From Plecoglossus altivelis (Eukaryota; Chordata; Actinopteri; Osmeriformes; Plecoglossidae): a stretch of 64,000 nucleotides of DNA. Below, in pieces: positions 34,798-47,452 of this stretch (position 1 is the first letter of the stretch; the number at the start of each line of letters is the position of its first letter). The notes beneath the pieces were generated by a model. It saw only the letters and a program-made list of their open reading frames with translations, made no database searches and had not been told where the DNA came from. The stretch lies in the NCBI GenBank assembly GCA_036571765.1, contig BROE01000013.1, forward strand, positions 16,489,025 to 16,553,024, written 5' to 3'. A program made the translations under genes and the position numbers.

Positions 34798-37700
34798 CTG
34801 AAGGGTAGAAAAATAACATGAAGAATCAGTCTGACATCATCTTCAGAGGGCTGGAATCTCTACCAGATGGCTTTATGTAACTGAAGAGGGAAACGATTTA
34901 AACATTTTAACAGGCCAGAGATAGTGTTTCTTTCTTTGCAGTTAAACAGCGCAGACAAAGAAATCTAAAGTCTTGAATTGTTTACCATTGGCCCTTTAGG
35001 CAATCGTAAAAATGAATGGAAGTTTTGGACATACATTGTCACTTCGGTACTGCATATGTTAGATTATTTGACTATTGCAGCTTTTAATGACGTGGTCATA
35101 ACATCAGACGATAGTGAATTTAGTCTTTTCTGGACAAATATGGATTGTTAGAGGACTACATACTTTAGTCCTCGGCATGACTCAAGATCTTAAAATAGTA
35201 CAGTGCATTTCAAGACGCGTCGTAGTCACTTGTATCCTGTCGACTGAATGACATTTCTCAAGTAGATAATTGAACTAGAAAATGCCAAACAGAATTCTTA
35301 AGAAGGAAATTCTAACAAAGGACTATATTTAAAGATGCGCAAAGCCAGACAGAGAGAGACAACAGACACTCAGGTCAGACAGGTCTAACCATGCCTGTTT
35401 GCACTTCCGTGACATGGCACTAGTGCCGGCTGGGAACATACTGCTAAGCAGGCAGAAAAAAGTGTTGGTCTTGTGGTTTTTGCTCTCCAGCTGAAAACTA
35501 GACAGACTTTCAAAAAAAATAGAACCAGGACACCTCGTCCTCCAGTAGACGCGTATTTGTGTATTTTCAGGCGACTCCCCTGTTGAATTTCAAAAGCCTT
35601 TCATTTTATAAGGCAATATTGACCGTTTCCGAAGGCCAGGAGGGCTTTAAAAGATGAGAACAACCCCTTGAGGACAGCTGCATTCCAGGATCGTCTTATC
35701 CCTTCAACTGCCCGCGCTCTTTTCTCAGTGAGAGCTTGGCCCCACATGTTAACATATGCTGGCACACTGTTCGTGTGAAAGTTAAATAAATCTGGAACCG
35801 GCCTCACGCAAACCCTGTATCACGAAATGGAACTCGCGAAAGAAAAACACCCTCATCTTTGCTCTGCTCAAACCACCAATCAAACATTTGAACATCAAGC
35901 CAAGGAATCTGCACCGAAGCACGGCATCAAAGCGGAACATGGAAAAAGGCCTCGTTCGCTCGCGTGAGCTGTTTGGGTGGAGACCCTGGTTTCTGGGAGG
36001 CTTGGACACGGCCGCCCTTTGATATTCTAATCACCTATAGAGAGGTGAGGGAGGGGAAGAGGCCAGGGTCCCAGCGCAGGGCTGGGCAGGGGAGGGGAGG
36101 GTGAGAGGCGACACGGGAGAGGAGAGAGGGAGAGACCGCTGACCCTGCAGGACAGGCTTCCCTTCACTTCTCAGGGTGAAGGTACCAGCTCTACAGGCTA
36201 CCTTGAGGAATTTCAACATGTGACACATTTCTCCCAGAATCCATAGGGTAACAGGTGGCAGGGGAGATGCAGTTTGTTCAGGAAGGGGGGGGGGGGATTT
36301 GACAAAGAAATCAACTTTTCGTTCAACTTACGTTTCAGCTCCTGTTTTGCCTCTACCAGTGATGCTGATGTTGTTTTTGTTACTGGTTTCAGGGCTGTCC
36401 TATGAGTGTTGGGACTCTGATTATAATATCTCTTTTGATAACAAAGAAGTGTGGTCAGTGCTGTCCTCAGGGCTGGGACAGACTCTCTGGTGGCCCCAGC
36501 CCTGCTTCTGTCCCCGTGGTAGATAAGCCCTGGAGGCCTCTGGCTGGAGACGGCCACTCAATGAGCCTTGCTGCATTCCAGCACCACACGCCTGACATAG
36601 CACTGAAGCGCTCCATCAGCACGACACGGCCAGAGGCAACGCCCAGCCAACCAGCTAGCCAATGGCATGCTAATGGTGCAGTACCAACTTCATAGTTCTT
36701 TATCTGAACCTCATTCCTGATGTAAGTGTTCCTGAGAGCTGAGATTGGGCTGGTGAGGGGCTGGTAAGAGGCTGGAGGGGCAGGGAGGGGGGTGGGGGAG
36801 AGGTAAAGTCGTCAGCCAAAGGCAGATGGAGGAAGAATCTGGAGGTGGCTTCCTATTCACTATACATATCTGATCACAGCAGTGGGGGGGAATCTGCCAA
36901 CTGGTGGAAACAGATTGCTCCATGGATTTTTTGTTTTGTAATGTTGAGCTATTATAGATTTGGACGATTACACAGTCCTTCCAGGCTGTATTGTATGAAA
37001 TGAGTCCATTCCAAAGTGCCTCCACTACACCCTTACTGACAGCTACTTGGTTAACCACTAACAAGTAGCTTCATTGCCAATACAACACTTTTCGGATGTG
37101 TTTCTAATACATGTTTTTCCCTAAACCAGACAAAGTAATTACAAGCTCCCATCCAACCTTCCAACAATTACTTCTGCATGGAAATGTCAGATTTCAAGTT
37201 TTAAAAGACCGTCAAAGTCTATGTTGCAAAACCATGGGTTTGCTTTCCACGGTCGACAAAAGAACAGTTGTTGGAAAAAGTAGCTTCTGGAAACATCTGT
37301 TGTAGGACTCGATGTGTGTTAATTAAAAGGCTTCTGGGAAACTGTGTCTTTCAGCCAGCACAGCACATAGGAGCGAACAGACTACTGACAATACAGAATC
37401 AGACTACAGAGCAGACCGAGTCCTGTGACTTCATCTTTATCTGACTGGAAGATATGACTGAATGGAAAACCAATACAGTATCATTGGCTTCAACCCGCAG
37501 CACGCCTATAAAGACATGCGCGCACAAGTGCACACAGACAGAAGTGAAACACACTCGCCCACCACAATCCTCTACGAGCTGCAGAATGTCAACATTTCTA
37601 TTTCATGTCCATCACTGACGGGCTGTTTAAAATGTCCTATTATTGACTTAACAAGACTTATTTACCTCTTCGGAAACAGTGTCAATTTTTGTCCTGTGGG

Positions 37701-40700
37701 TTGCATTTGGAAATGTATATATGAAACACCCCTGTTTCACTCAATGAAGTGAATGCACTCTCTTCAAGTGTCTTATCTAGAGAAAGAACCTCCATCAGTG
37801 AGCTGTGTTTTCGTCATGTGTCACAAACACAGTGAGCTGGGTGCTGTGTTGATGAACACGTGACAAGGCATGAGCGAAGCGTGGTGTTTTATAAGCTCAC
37901 ATGCTAACAGTCTCCTACAGGACACAGATGAGGAATTCCAGGGATGTGAAATATGTACCTGCTATAGCCAGCCTACTGAGGCATAACATCAGAAGGGAGG
38001 CAGAGACACCCTCAACACAAACACGCTAACAGGCAAGAAAGGCTGGCCCACACAAAGAAACACAGATAATGGAGCTTGTTTTAACTCAAATAAGTTTGGG
38101 TAAAGTTCTATGTCAATCAGAATCATTCATCAAGAGCTTTCATTTTCATTTCAGCTCAACATGTAGCTCTGTGTTCCATGCATGTATTGTGGTCTCACAC
38201 ATCTCCACTTGATCTGATGACAGCAAACCTGGCAACACAAGCTCGTGGGCTATAAATAAAGGTTGTAAATAATGTCCTACACGTCTGCTATACATACCAC
38301 AACCTCATGGGCGTATAGCCTGCTCTCAGTGTGCTTATGACTGTATCACAGGTCTCCAGAAGCACTGCTGAACTCGTGGAACGCAAACGGGTGACGTGAT
38401 GTCCAGGGGTTGTTATTGCGGCGCACACAGTCTGTAGCAATCAGTAAACACAGGGCAGCTAATGACACGAGGAGAGCGGAGGGAGAGCTAGGAGTTCCAA
38501 GTTCTGCAGCCACTGTAATTACAGGCCAAACCAAAGAAAACCAGGAAGGAACTCTCCGGAAGCCTGATAAGCCAGCCTCACGCCTCAGAGCTGCACAACA
38601 GCCCGAAAACATTACAATGTAGCTCTGCGTCCAGCCCAGCCAGGCACTCTGGCCTAGCTTGGCCCTCAGAAAGGCATTCTGCAGTGCTTCCACCAAAGGT
38701 CTGTCAAGTCTGGAATCTTCTTCAGACTCCGGTGCCAAAACAAAAGGAGTGCTCACTAAAACACGATGTTATCTGGCCGGCCCCAGTGAATGTCAGTCAT
38801 ATAGAGAGGAGAAAAATCGTTAATTCACACACACAGAAGCCAGTGATGGGGAGCAGAAACAGCTGTGGGCCGTCTGTAGATTGGTCTGATCCAGCCAGTG
38901 TGTTAACCACATGTCTTCTTTGGAGGGAGAGAGATTTATCTGGACACACGCACACACACACTCACACAGCATGCTAAACAACGGCTGTCCAGCATTTTGA
39001 GGCTTCACATATGCAATCCCCCCTGGTCAAATATTTTGACCTTATCCAGCAGGCCGTTTCTTTTGTTCATGCACGAAAATAAAGGAGGGAATAGCTGATA
39101 AACGGAGTGAGCTACTGCCTGTCAATATTGTAGATAATGTTCAGAGAATGCTCAGAATTGTTTTAAACCAAGCAAGCCCGATAGCAGTAGCAGAGTGGAC
39201 CAGTATCCTATGATAAGACAAAATAGAATCAACAGACAAATAGGTATTAGAAATAGACCTTTTTCCAAAGTTAGGCTGTAACTTGGAGCACGCTGTTCAT
39301 TTGATCCTGGCTTTCACTCTGACATTCAGACAGTCAGTCAGACAGTTAGTCAGACATATAGCACAGATAGTCAGTCGAACAGAAAGTTCTCTAATGCAGA
39401 GACCCTGCATGTTCCCCATCCGCTGCCCCCCGGGGGTCTAGCCTACATCCTGGGGTGTATCACCACAGCGACAGGGCAGGAATAGTGTGGTGCCACCAAG
39501 GCAGTGCTCACAAGAAGCCATTCTCAAAATAGACAGGTGTCATGTTCCAGAGAAAAACAGCACATGACCATGACCACGGCCTGGCCTGGTTATGATAAGA
39601 CTCCTTCTGCAACACCAACAACCGCTGTGTGTGATGGACTGCAAGGTCAGGAATAGGTGCTCCAGAAAGACCACCTCCATCACCCCCTTGACATGCGCCA
39701 ATGTCAAATGTTACGTGTGGAGTCATGAATCGCTTTGCAGAGAGCGGCCGGGTTTACAGGTTGATGTACAGAGAAACACAGAGAGTGGACCAAGACATGA
39801 ATACCAGGCATACGCTCACAGATCTCTTATGTGCTCCCAGGAGCCTCGTACAGAACACTCCGCCTGCTGAGCGTGGCTGTTTTCCTGTCTACATCAAAGC
39901 CACGGAGAGCTAGCGCTGTGGAACTCCATCTTAAAACATTAAAGAGGCCAGACACAACTCCTTTTAAGTCCCCTTAATGACCCCTCCGGTGCCGTCACTG
40001 CCTGTCTGCGCCGTAAGGATCTGGTTAATGTGGAAGGGAGGAGAGAAACACTGCTGAAGATCAGGGGTTGGGAGAACTCCCCCATGAGAGGATCGGTCGA
40101 TCCAAATCCTGCGTTACGGAACCCCTGACCTCTGACTTCCTCTTCCTGTCCTGGTGCTGAGGCTGATGGCTGGAAACATGCGGTCACTTCCACAGTGCGG
40201 GTCTGGGACGGAAACAGGCTGCCGAGAGGAAGGAGAAAGTTTACAGCCTTCCTCTGGGAATACTGTGAGAAGCCTGGTCAACAGGCTTTCAACCTGTCAG
40301 GCTGGTTGGAACACACAACTCCCTCTGTATTTCTACCGCATCTCCTGTCTGAGAGAGTCGGACAAGTTTAGTTGACTGCTGTTTGCGTTTCCAACAGCAC
40401 ACTGAGGAGTCAGTGGCACACATCTTAAAGCTTTAATGGTATGGTTCATGTAGAATTGGTTATAAAATTTGCTGTCGTCCAAAAATGTGCTTGGGGTCTG
40501 TTTACATCTGTAACCTCAGTGTTTAAATCTAGCCTCGTTCCAACCGCTAATTACTAACCGAAAGCATAGAGTTGGTGGCAGTCAATTCTAAGGAAACTGC
40601 TGGAGCATCAGATCAGCTTTGGCTTGCAGCTCACCAATGCTGAGATTTGGAATTCCTCACCTTCAGAACCCTCAAATATCTTTGGCAGGGAACGGACTTC

Positions 40701-43700
40701 ATTTTCAATTTTCCATATAGCCGTGCTGCATGTAAAAACGAAATAGAGCAGTATGGGTAAGATCTTCACACCTGCTTTCATGGTTGGGTTCTCTGTGAAG
40801 TTCAGAGAAGCATGTCGTAAACCTTCAGGGTCCACATTTCTACGTTGTGACCTAGGCCTGCATACAGTTTGTAGCCACACCATGATCTTTTCAGAAAGAA
40901 CAAACTTTAACTTGGTGGTTTACCGATGTTTCCCTATTTTCAGGCATACAGTAAAATTGCGCAATCACAAAAAGGCTGGTGTGCCGGAATGATATGAGAG
41001 TGCTTAGCTAGATCTGCGATCTGTTCGTATCTGTATCTGTGGTGGACTTTGAAGCAGGAGGCTGGCACTAGAATGAGCAAATCAATGTTATACTTACAGC
41101 ACAACAGTAAGGCAGTTAACTTTGCACTGAATTCTCTTCACAGCACATACAAGGACAAACTAAATAGAACATTCCATGGGAAATTCCAATGAGACAAGAG
41201 AAATAATGAGATTTCAGTCAAATGTTTAGGAATGCACTGTTTCTTGGATTTTAAACCGTCATCAATCTGGCTGAACAATCGTGCCTGTGGGTTGAACTCA
41301 CTCTGGACGTAAGAAGAGCCTCTTCAGAAGTCTCTCCATACTTAACAAGTCGGTGAATTCATGAGTAATAAAGCAGCACTCGCTGAATGGGGAAGAGTGT
41401 GTTGTGTTTCTAACAGTCACAGGATGCACAGGATATGACTGCTCATTCAAGAGGGGGCGGAAAATTACACGGTGTGTGCTAGTCAGGCAGCCAGCTCTGA
41501 CTGTTCCTTATCCAATCACACATCTCCTTCCATTATAGGCGGCACGAACTAAGGAGATACAAAGACTACTTGGAAGAACATCAGATGAATAAAACCCAGA
41601 TTAAAACATGAAACATGCTCGATCCATGCTAATACACCACCAAATGGATTACTGATCCAAAACTGACAGGCATGTTGCTCTCTGCCCTTTGAGTAGCATT
41701 GTCTCCCCCCTCCCCTTTGACCAACTACCTGGTCTGAGAGTGTCTTGCTGAAAGTCCTTGTTTACTGCAAGTTCAAACTCAAGATAGTGACCCAGCCTAC
41801 GCAATAGTCACAACTCTGAAGAAGAAGGAGAAGAAGAAGGAGTGTTATCTTTCCCTCTTAGATAACCCATTCATCAGTGCCACTCTCCCTCCCTCCTCAA
41901 AACAGCCATCTAGTTGGAACAGCAGCGTTACAGACATGTCATGTGCAACCATCTCTCTGCCTGACCTCAGTTTTGGGGCGCTTTCACACATCACATAGAC
42001 CTGAACTTTGCTTCTTTGGTCCCCTAAAATAACATTTTGTTTTGCGTATTTTGTACTCCAGCAGAAGCTGAAATACTGTGGTTGATTTGTAGGACGGGAC
42101 AGAAACGTCAGCACAGGGCAATCAAACTTAGCTCAACTCAACTCGCTTTCTGACTCCAGAATGACCAGATGAGCGCCATTAGTCGAACTGAACATGTGGA
42201 AGTGTGGTGTGCCCACGATGACAAAACAAACGTGCCCTGCTTCAGAAAGATCAGGACCACCCTGACGAATGACAGAAAGCACCAACCACTGTGACATGTT
42301 GTCTGGTTTATTAGAGATTTTCTCCAAAAGAGCAAGCTTGAATTGTTCAATAACTGTTGATTTATTGATTCGGAAATTGAGTGAAATGAGCTACAATTCA
42401 ATTAGTGTCACCAAAAGTAGACTCCTTTTCAAGGAAAAGGAGGAAATTACTAATCTGTCTAGTACTCTTATTTAGAACAGAAACTTGAAATAAAAGATTT
42501 TTTGTTGAATAGTGCTCAAAGAAGTGCAACTGAAACAGTGACCATATAAAATCACTGCAGTTGATTTAAGTGAATATATTATCCCCATCCATCCTCTCAG
42601 CTCTATTTAATTTACAGCGTAATACTAGTTCCTCATATTTTCGAGGCATCTCATCAAAGGCATTCAAAGCTGAATTATGATGCAACAGACACATTCAGTA
42701 CTTAGGCAAGAGTGCTGGTTGCGCAAACATACAGAGGCTATCTTATCACAGCATGGAGACAAACCAGATGTTCACTGCTCAGGAACAACATTCACTAAAT
42801 GCCTTCGTAGCATTGTATTGAAATGAAATACATTTAAACGGCTCAAAGTGTTTACAACGTTTCAATTGACAAAATATGAATAATCACGCAACCTATTGAT
42901 TTAAACAAGGGCACCTATGCAATAGATTGACACCCTGTATAGACTGAAACCCTACGACTGAATTGTAATATTGTACGCATAAGTTCCTGTTTTAAATGAT
43001 ACCAATCAACATTAGTTAAAGTAGACTTACTTGTCCTTGGTAAACGTTTATTTTAGTTGTCCAATAAAGCGTTAGTTCAGAGACGAATGGACATAGCCTT
43101 TTCTGCTCGCGAACAGATTGACAGAGGTTTTTAATTGTCTTGTAAGTGTCAGTGTGACACGGTCATTCAGCCTACTCACTAAGGCTTCTGGAATAGCTTT
43201 CATGTGTACTGACTCGTACATGTGCTTTACTACCCCTTTCTGACTCGGGGGCGGCGCTGAAGATCTTACAGTAAATGAACAGTGAGTTTGGATGGTGTGA
43301 AGTTTTTCAACTCATCTATTTGAATCCTCATTTAAAGTAACACAATTGGCAAATCCCACATATACTTTAAGTAGCTAAAGGTATAAGATCGAGGATAATG
43401 ATTGCGAGATTGACAAAACTCCCCATATGTGGATTCCTCTGCCGAAGGTGATGACACGTCTTGTTCATCACCACCGAGACACACCTCTCTAATCTCTACA
43501 GGCACTATGACAGACCTAGACGGAAAGGTGGTGTTAATTTTAAACACATATATTTTATGTTTTTCACAGATTCGAAATGCGTGATTTTATAATCCCTAGT
43601 GATATTACATACCTTTACAAATAGTACAACTTTTTAGCCAATGTACCTACCTATCGAGTAAAAATGCACTATTTAATTTTAAATACCTACATGATTTATG

Positions 43701-44056
43701 GGATTGTTTTGGTGTTCCTCAATTTATAGGCTATTTGTCAAAGTACTGCTCAAGTGATAATGTAGCGGTTATGACGCCATCTAGTGGTAGGACTGAGAAA
43801 ACATTAATAGGTATGCGTCTTGTATTATTGGTTATCCGTATTATTTTACCGTTCGATCTCATTTGCTTTTATTAAGAAGTTTGAAATACGATATATGTGT
43901 TAGAAATGATGTAGGTGTCCAGTAGTAGGCTACTACACTGTAAACATGTTCTTGCTTCATCAGCTGGACAGACAGCCCACTTCGGCGCAGTGTGCCACCC
44001 ATCATGCAGCATCCATCCAGATACGTTTTGCTGCCCGCGGTCTCGGTTAGTCTCCG
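34798..44056. other. mical2 upstream / dkk3 upstream intergenic region
   Basis: About 9.2 kb between two divergently transcribed genes. It must contain the mical2 promoter and non-coding first exon(s), which I cannot place. ORFs here (the longest on the minus strand at 38346-38756) begin at non-ATG codons or lack any family signature. Confidence 0.55.
43775..43787 (-). promoter_or_regulatory. CTCF-like core motif near dkk3
   Basis: The plus strand reads CGCCATCTAGTGG; the minus strand CCACTAGATGGCG is a close match to the CTCF core. It lies about 0.5 kb upstream of the dkk3 start. Confidence 0.45.
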
Positions 44057-44063
44057 TATAAAG
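44057..44063 (+). promoter_or_regulatory. Candidate TATA box of dkk3
   Basis: TATAAAG in GTATAAAGG context, about 230 bp before the dkk3 ATG. This would place transcription start near 44085-44090. No initiator was verified. Confidence 0.4.
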
Positions 44064-44289
44064 GTCTGCTCATCACGTCCATTTGAAATCAGAAGGCATA
44101 GACACACACGAAAGTGTTGTTTGTAAGATATACCATATCTGTGTATCTGAAAACTCCTTCGTGGCTTTACGTCTATCTGTCGTAGAATGATTTGTTAACC
44201 TATTTCCCCTTTGTCGCCGAGCAGGGGCCCCAGCATCACACCGAGTGCGCAGCAGAGGCGACTTCCCAGGGACCTATTCATTCATACGG

Positions 44290-44511
44290 ATGCCTTGTCA
44301 AATTGTAAGGACGATGTTGGGTTTCGCTCTGCTGGCCCTGAGTCTAACGGCGCCTATTCATGGCATCCTCCCTGAAATTGTGAATTCAGAAATCAATCAA
44401 ATCATCGAGAACAATGTAGCTCAAGGATACGCTCCATTAAACGACATGTTCGTGGAGGTCGAGCAGTTGATGGAAGACACGCAGCAGAAACTTGAGGACG
44501 CCGTGCACCAG
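44290..44511 (+). CDS. dkk3: dkk3 coding exon 1 (signal peptide)
   Basis: Encodes the signal peptide and EVEQLMEDTQQKLEDAVHQ. Donor CAG|GTACAG. The open frame extends upstream to a GTG at 44245, but no in-frame ATG lies there. Confidence 0.9.
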
Positions 44512-47452
44512 GTACAGTCAACATTGCAGTCGGTACTTTATTTGTTGGCTCTGCCAGGTTCTAATGACCACACAATACTGTAGCGTTAACTGTACAAGTG
44601 CAAAATCATTTCCAAATAATATCACTATAGAAATACAAAAAAACTTCTAACTGAGTCAGAATACAACACGTTGAATGGAAATGACTTTGCACAACAAAGG
44701 TTTTTTTTTTTTTTTACCAAGGTATTGATCTTCTGGCCCTGAGTCATATTAAAATGCACTTCCCAAACCTATCTCTGCAGATGGACAACGAGAGTTCCAG
44801 ATCAAGCTTGCGCCCGACTAACCTTCCCTCTCACTCCAACAATGAAAGCAGTTCTGTTGGAAGCAGTTCTGCTGGAAGCAGTTCTACTGGAAGCAGTTCT
44901 GCTGGAAGCAGTTCTGCTGGAAGCAGTTCTGCTGGAAGCAGTTCTGCTGGAAGCAGTTCTGCTGGAAGCAGTTCAGCAGAGAGCGTCGCTAGGAATCGGT
45001 CCTTCCCAATGACAGAGACAGTGGACAAGGTCAGGTCTAACACATTTAGGCTGCGTTCATGATTTTATTTGGGATGACAGTATTATTCGTGGTCCAGAGA
45101 CAAAGGGCACTGAGCAAATACCTTGGCCTGCTTGTGAAAGTGACCAAGACAAAACCTGTCCTCCCAAATGTAGGAGCAGGAAAACAGAACCACCCTGCAG
45201 TCAAGTGAAGAGCAAAACAACATCAACCATGTGAGTGAGGTTTTCTAACTGACTCTGGTATGATCACTACTTGAGTTCACTTATAAAGTAGAAGTGCAAA
45301 AGTCTGAATGTGCCTGCTATGGTACTTCACTGGGTGAAATAATACAAGTAATAATCAAGAGTCAAGCTTAATGAACTTGCCTTTTACTTTCATGCGCTGC
45401 TCAGTCTGGTTGTTCAGGTGTCACGTTTGAGATGATAGTATCTCTATGGAAGTCTATCCGCTGAGATTTCTTACACACAGAGTGAGAGATGGACTTAGGT
45501 TACTTCTGGACGTAGTGATATGATACCTGCCGGATGGGAGCTGGTGGATAACCTGCCTTAGAGGTTGTATCCTGGCTATTAATAATGCATGGCTGAGAGG
45601 AAAGACAAGCTGAAAGCTTGAATGGAGCAGAGGCATGAAACAGCACTATTAAAATGGCCGGCATGACTTGGACCCAAACAGCATCTTTATTCCTTCATTC
45701 CACTAGCAACATCATGTCTGGAGATGTATGTTAGTCCTCTAGAGGAAACACAACAACCGCACCATCGCTTCCATGGACAGTTTTATGGTCGTATCAGCTT
45801 CTAATGTTGTGTTGTAATAACATAGGGTTAGTAGAGCGTGCTATTCCTTTACCTCTCCTGCTATTTACACTATATTGTATGGACAGGAGAGGGGAAATTA
45901 GATATTTACATAAGGTCTGGGGGACAAGAGTGCCTTTGTATCTGCTACAGAAGCAGCCCTTTTCTATTTAAGTCACATCAGGGATATATTAATATCATAC
46001 GGTCACTGGAATGCATTTGAAATGTAGTGAGAGATTGTGCAGCATGAATGTACTTCTAGACATTATCACAGCCTCCAAAGGCTGTTTTGGATGGTTGAAT
46101 TTGTGCTTTTTCTGCATCAACATCATTCTCATAATGCTATGTGCACTGGCCTGAATGAAGGGAGGTGAGTGTGATTCTATTTGTCTCTCTCACAGGAGTG
46201 TATCATTGATGATGACTGTCAGAAGGGCAGATACTGCCTCTATGAGACTCACCAGTCAAAGTGTCTACCCTGCAAGGCCCTAGATGTGGTAGGTCTCTGA
46301 CTAGGTTATTAACAGCACACATTAGTCCACCTCTGTCTGTGTCGTTGAACTCATCCGTAATGATCTGTGTACTAATGCCATTCCGTTCAGGGAACATCTT
46401 TTGGGATTTCAACCCAGACCTTTCTAGTTCTGAACACTCACACTCATACCTGCACTCATCCAGCTGGCTGAGTTAAATGCGGTGATGATGCAACTGTTTC
46501 TGCATCAATGCTGCATTGCAGTGTGGCCACAAGTGCAGCTGCAATGTGCAGTGTTGTGTTGAAAAGCCTCTCTCGCATTTACATGCGTTTAGATACAGGC
46601 CATTTTCAAGCTACAAAGCTGTCTAGACATGAGGAAATGGACTCCATGATCATATCCACGTGGCTCATCTGATACCCCAGTGTTCCATGGTGGTTGTGCT
46701 GTCTTTCAGCCCTGCTCCAAGGACGAGGAATGCTGTGCAGGGCAGCTGTGTGTGTGGGGTCAGTGCAGCCAGAACAACACTAAGGGAGAGGCAGGCAGTA
46801 TATGCCAATGCCAGAGTGACTGCAGCCCCGATCTCTGCTGTGCTTTTCATAAAGGTATGAGTCACACACAGACTACAGAAAGTAATTACCCATCTGTTGA
46901 ATTATACCCCGGTGAGACATTCCCATTTGTAATTAAAATTATCCATAATTCAGTCGTTGTTTTTCATAGATGTGACTAGGGAGAGCAGCATGGAACTGTT
47001 AAAGACTTGAGATACACATGACTCTGATTTCTGTCCACCTGTCCATCTCCTGGCTGGGCCTTAGCCCTTCTCTTCCCTGTGTGCCTGGCCAAACCTATCG
47101 AGCGAGAGCGCTGCTTTGCCTCCTCCAACCACTTGATGGAGCTGTTGTCCTGGGACATGGAGGGAGAGGGTCCCAGGGAGCACTGCCCCTGCTCCAAGGA
47201 CCTCCAGTGCCAGCCTCTGGGGTGAGGCCACCATCATTGACACCAACACAAGTTAGACTTAAAACCTGAGGATTTCAATTTAGTTTGACTGTGATTGTGT
47301 TTCTACAAAATGTGTTATTTTACACTATTATCCTTACATAAACCTCTTTTTTTTGGCTTGACAGGAGAGGTTCCATGTGTCTTAAAAGCCAGAACTCGAG
47401 TGAAGAGGACCTAACAGACACCCTTTATTCAGAGATCGACTACATAGTCTAG
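44290..47452 (+). CDS. dkk3: Dickkopf-3 secreted glycoprotein (six coding exons)
   Basis: DKK3 is a secreted, divergent Dickkopf-family protein with a role in Wnt/TGF-beta-related signalling and tissue homeostasis. Exons: 44290-44511, 44781-45029, 46196-46288, 46710-46854, 47065-47221, 47365-47452; joined length 954 nt, 317 residues. It starts with a signal peptide (MLGFALLALSLTAPIHG after M9), then the conserved helix LNDMFVEVEQLMEDTQQKLE. Next come a Ser-rich repeat (residues 96-140), the first Cys-rich domain (ECIIDDDC, CCAGQLCVWGQC) and the colipase-like second domain (LCCAF, LFPVC, CPCSKDLQCQPL, MCLK). ATG 44290 and in-frame ATG 44314 are both possible; 44314 has the better -3 base. Human DKK3 is about 350 residues; this one lacks most of the acidic C-terminal tail. 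Teleosts may have two dkk3 paralogues and I cannot say which this is. Confidence 0.93.
44512..44780. other. dkk3 intron 1
   Basis: Short intron with a T16 run at about 44701-44716 used as part of the 3' pyrimidine-rich region. Confidence 0.7.
44781..45029 (+). CDS. dkk3: dkk3 coding exon 2 (Ser-rich tandem repeat)
   Basis: 83 codons, acceptor CTCTGCAG, donor AAG|GTCAGG. The flanks NLPSHSNNES and FPMTETVDK match the conserved DKK3 segments that normally border an Asn/Thr-rich stretch; here that stretch is replaced by a pentapeptide repeat. Confidence 0.9.
44844..44978 (+). repeat. 15-bp coding minisatellite in dkk3
   Basis: Nine 15-bp units (135 bp), consensus GGAAGCAGTTCTGCT, encoding GSSSA. 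The first unit is ESSSV and the third GSSST. Five consecutive units are nearly identical in DNA, suggesting recent expansion; the frame is kept. Confidence 0.95.
45030..46195. other. dkk3 intron 2
   Basis: About 1.2 kb with no exon, repeat or RNA gene recognised. Confidence 0.65.
46196..46288 (+). CDS. dkk3: dkk3 coding exon 3 (Cys-rich domain 1, start)
   Basis: Encodes ECIIDDDCQKGRYCLYETHQ and SKCLPCKALDV: five cysteines. Acceptor CTCTCACAG, donor GTG|GTAGGT. Confidence 0.95.
46289..46709. other. dkk3 intron 3
   Basis: About 0.4 kb, nothing recognised. Confidence 0.65.
46710..46854 (+). CDS. dkk3: dkk3 coding exon 4 (Cys-rich domain 1 end, domain 2 start)
   Basis: Encodes CSKDEECCAGQLCVWGQCSQ, a NNT glycosylation sequon, and ICQCQSDCSPDLCCAFHK. 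Acceptor CTTTCAG, donor G|GTATGA. Confidence 0.95.
47065..47221 (+). CDS. dkk3: dkk3 coding exon 5 (Cys-rich domain 2)
   Basis: Encodes LLFPVCLAKPIERERCFASS, LMELLSWDMEGEG and CPCSKDLQCQPL. Acceptor CCTTAG, donor GG|GTGAGG, phase 2 out. Confidence 0.93.
47365..47452 (+). CDS. dkk3: dkk3 terminal coding exon 6
   Basis: Encodes RGSMCLKSQNSSEEDLTDTL and YSEIDYIV, stop TAG at 47450-47452. The C-terminal tail is much shorter than in the mammalian protein. Confidence 0.92.

Noticed and set aside
38346..38756. 136-codon minus-strand frame with a hydrophobic segment
   Set aside because: Begins at a GTG, has no recognisable family, no splice partners and no start context; likely chance in non-coding DNA.
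44831..45043. Minus-strand frame with repeated ELLPA pentapeptides
   Set aside because: Antisense of the dkk3 15-bp repeat; a 15-bp unit keeps both strands open by chance.
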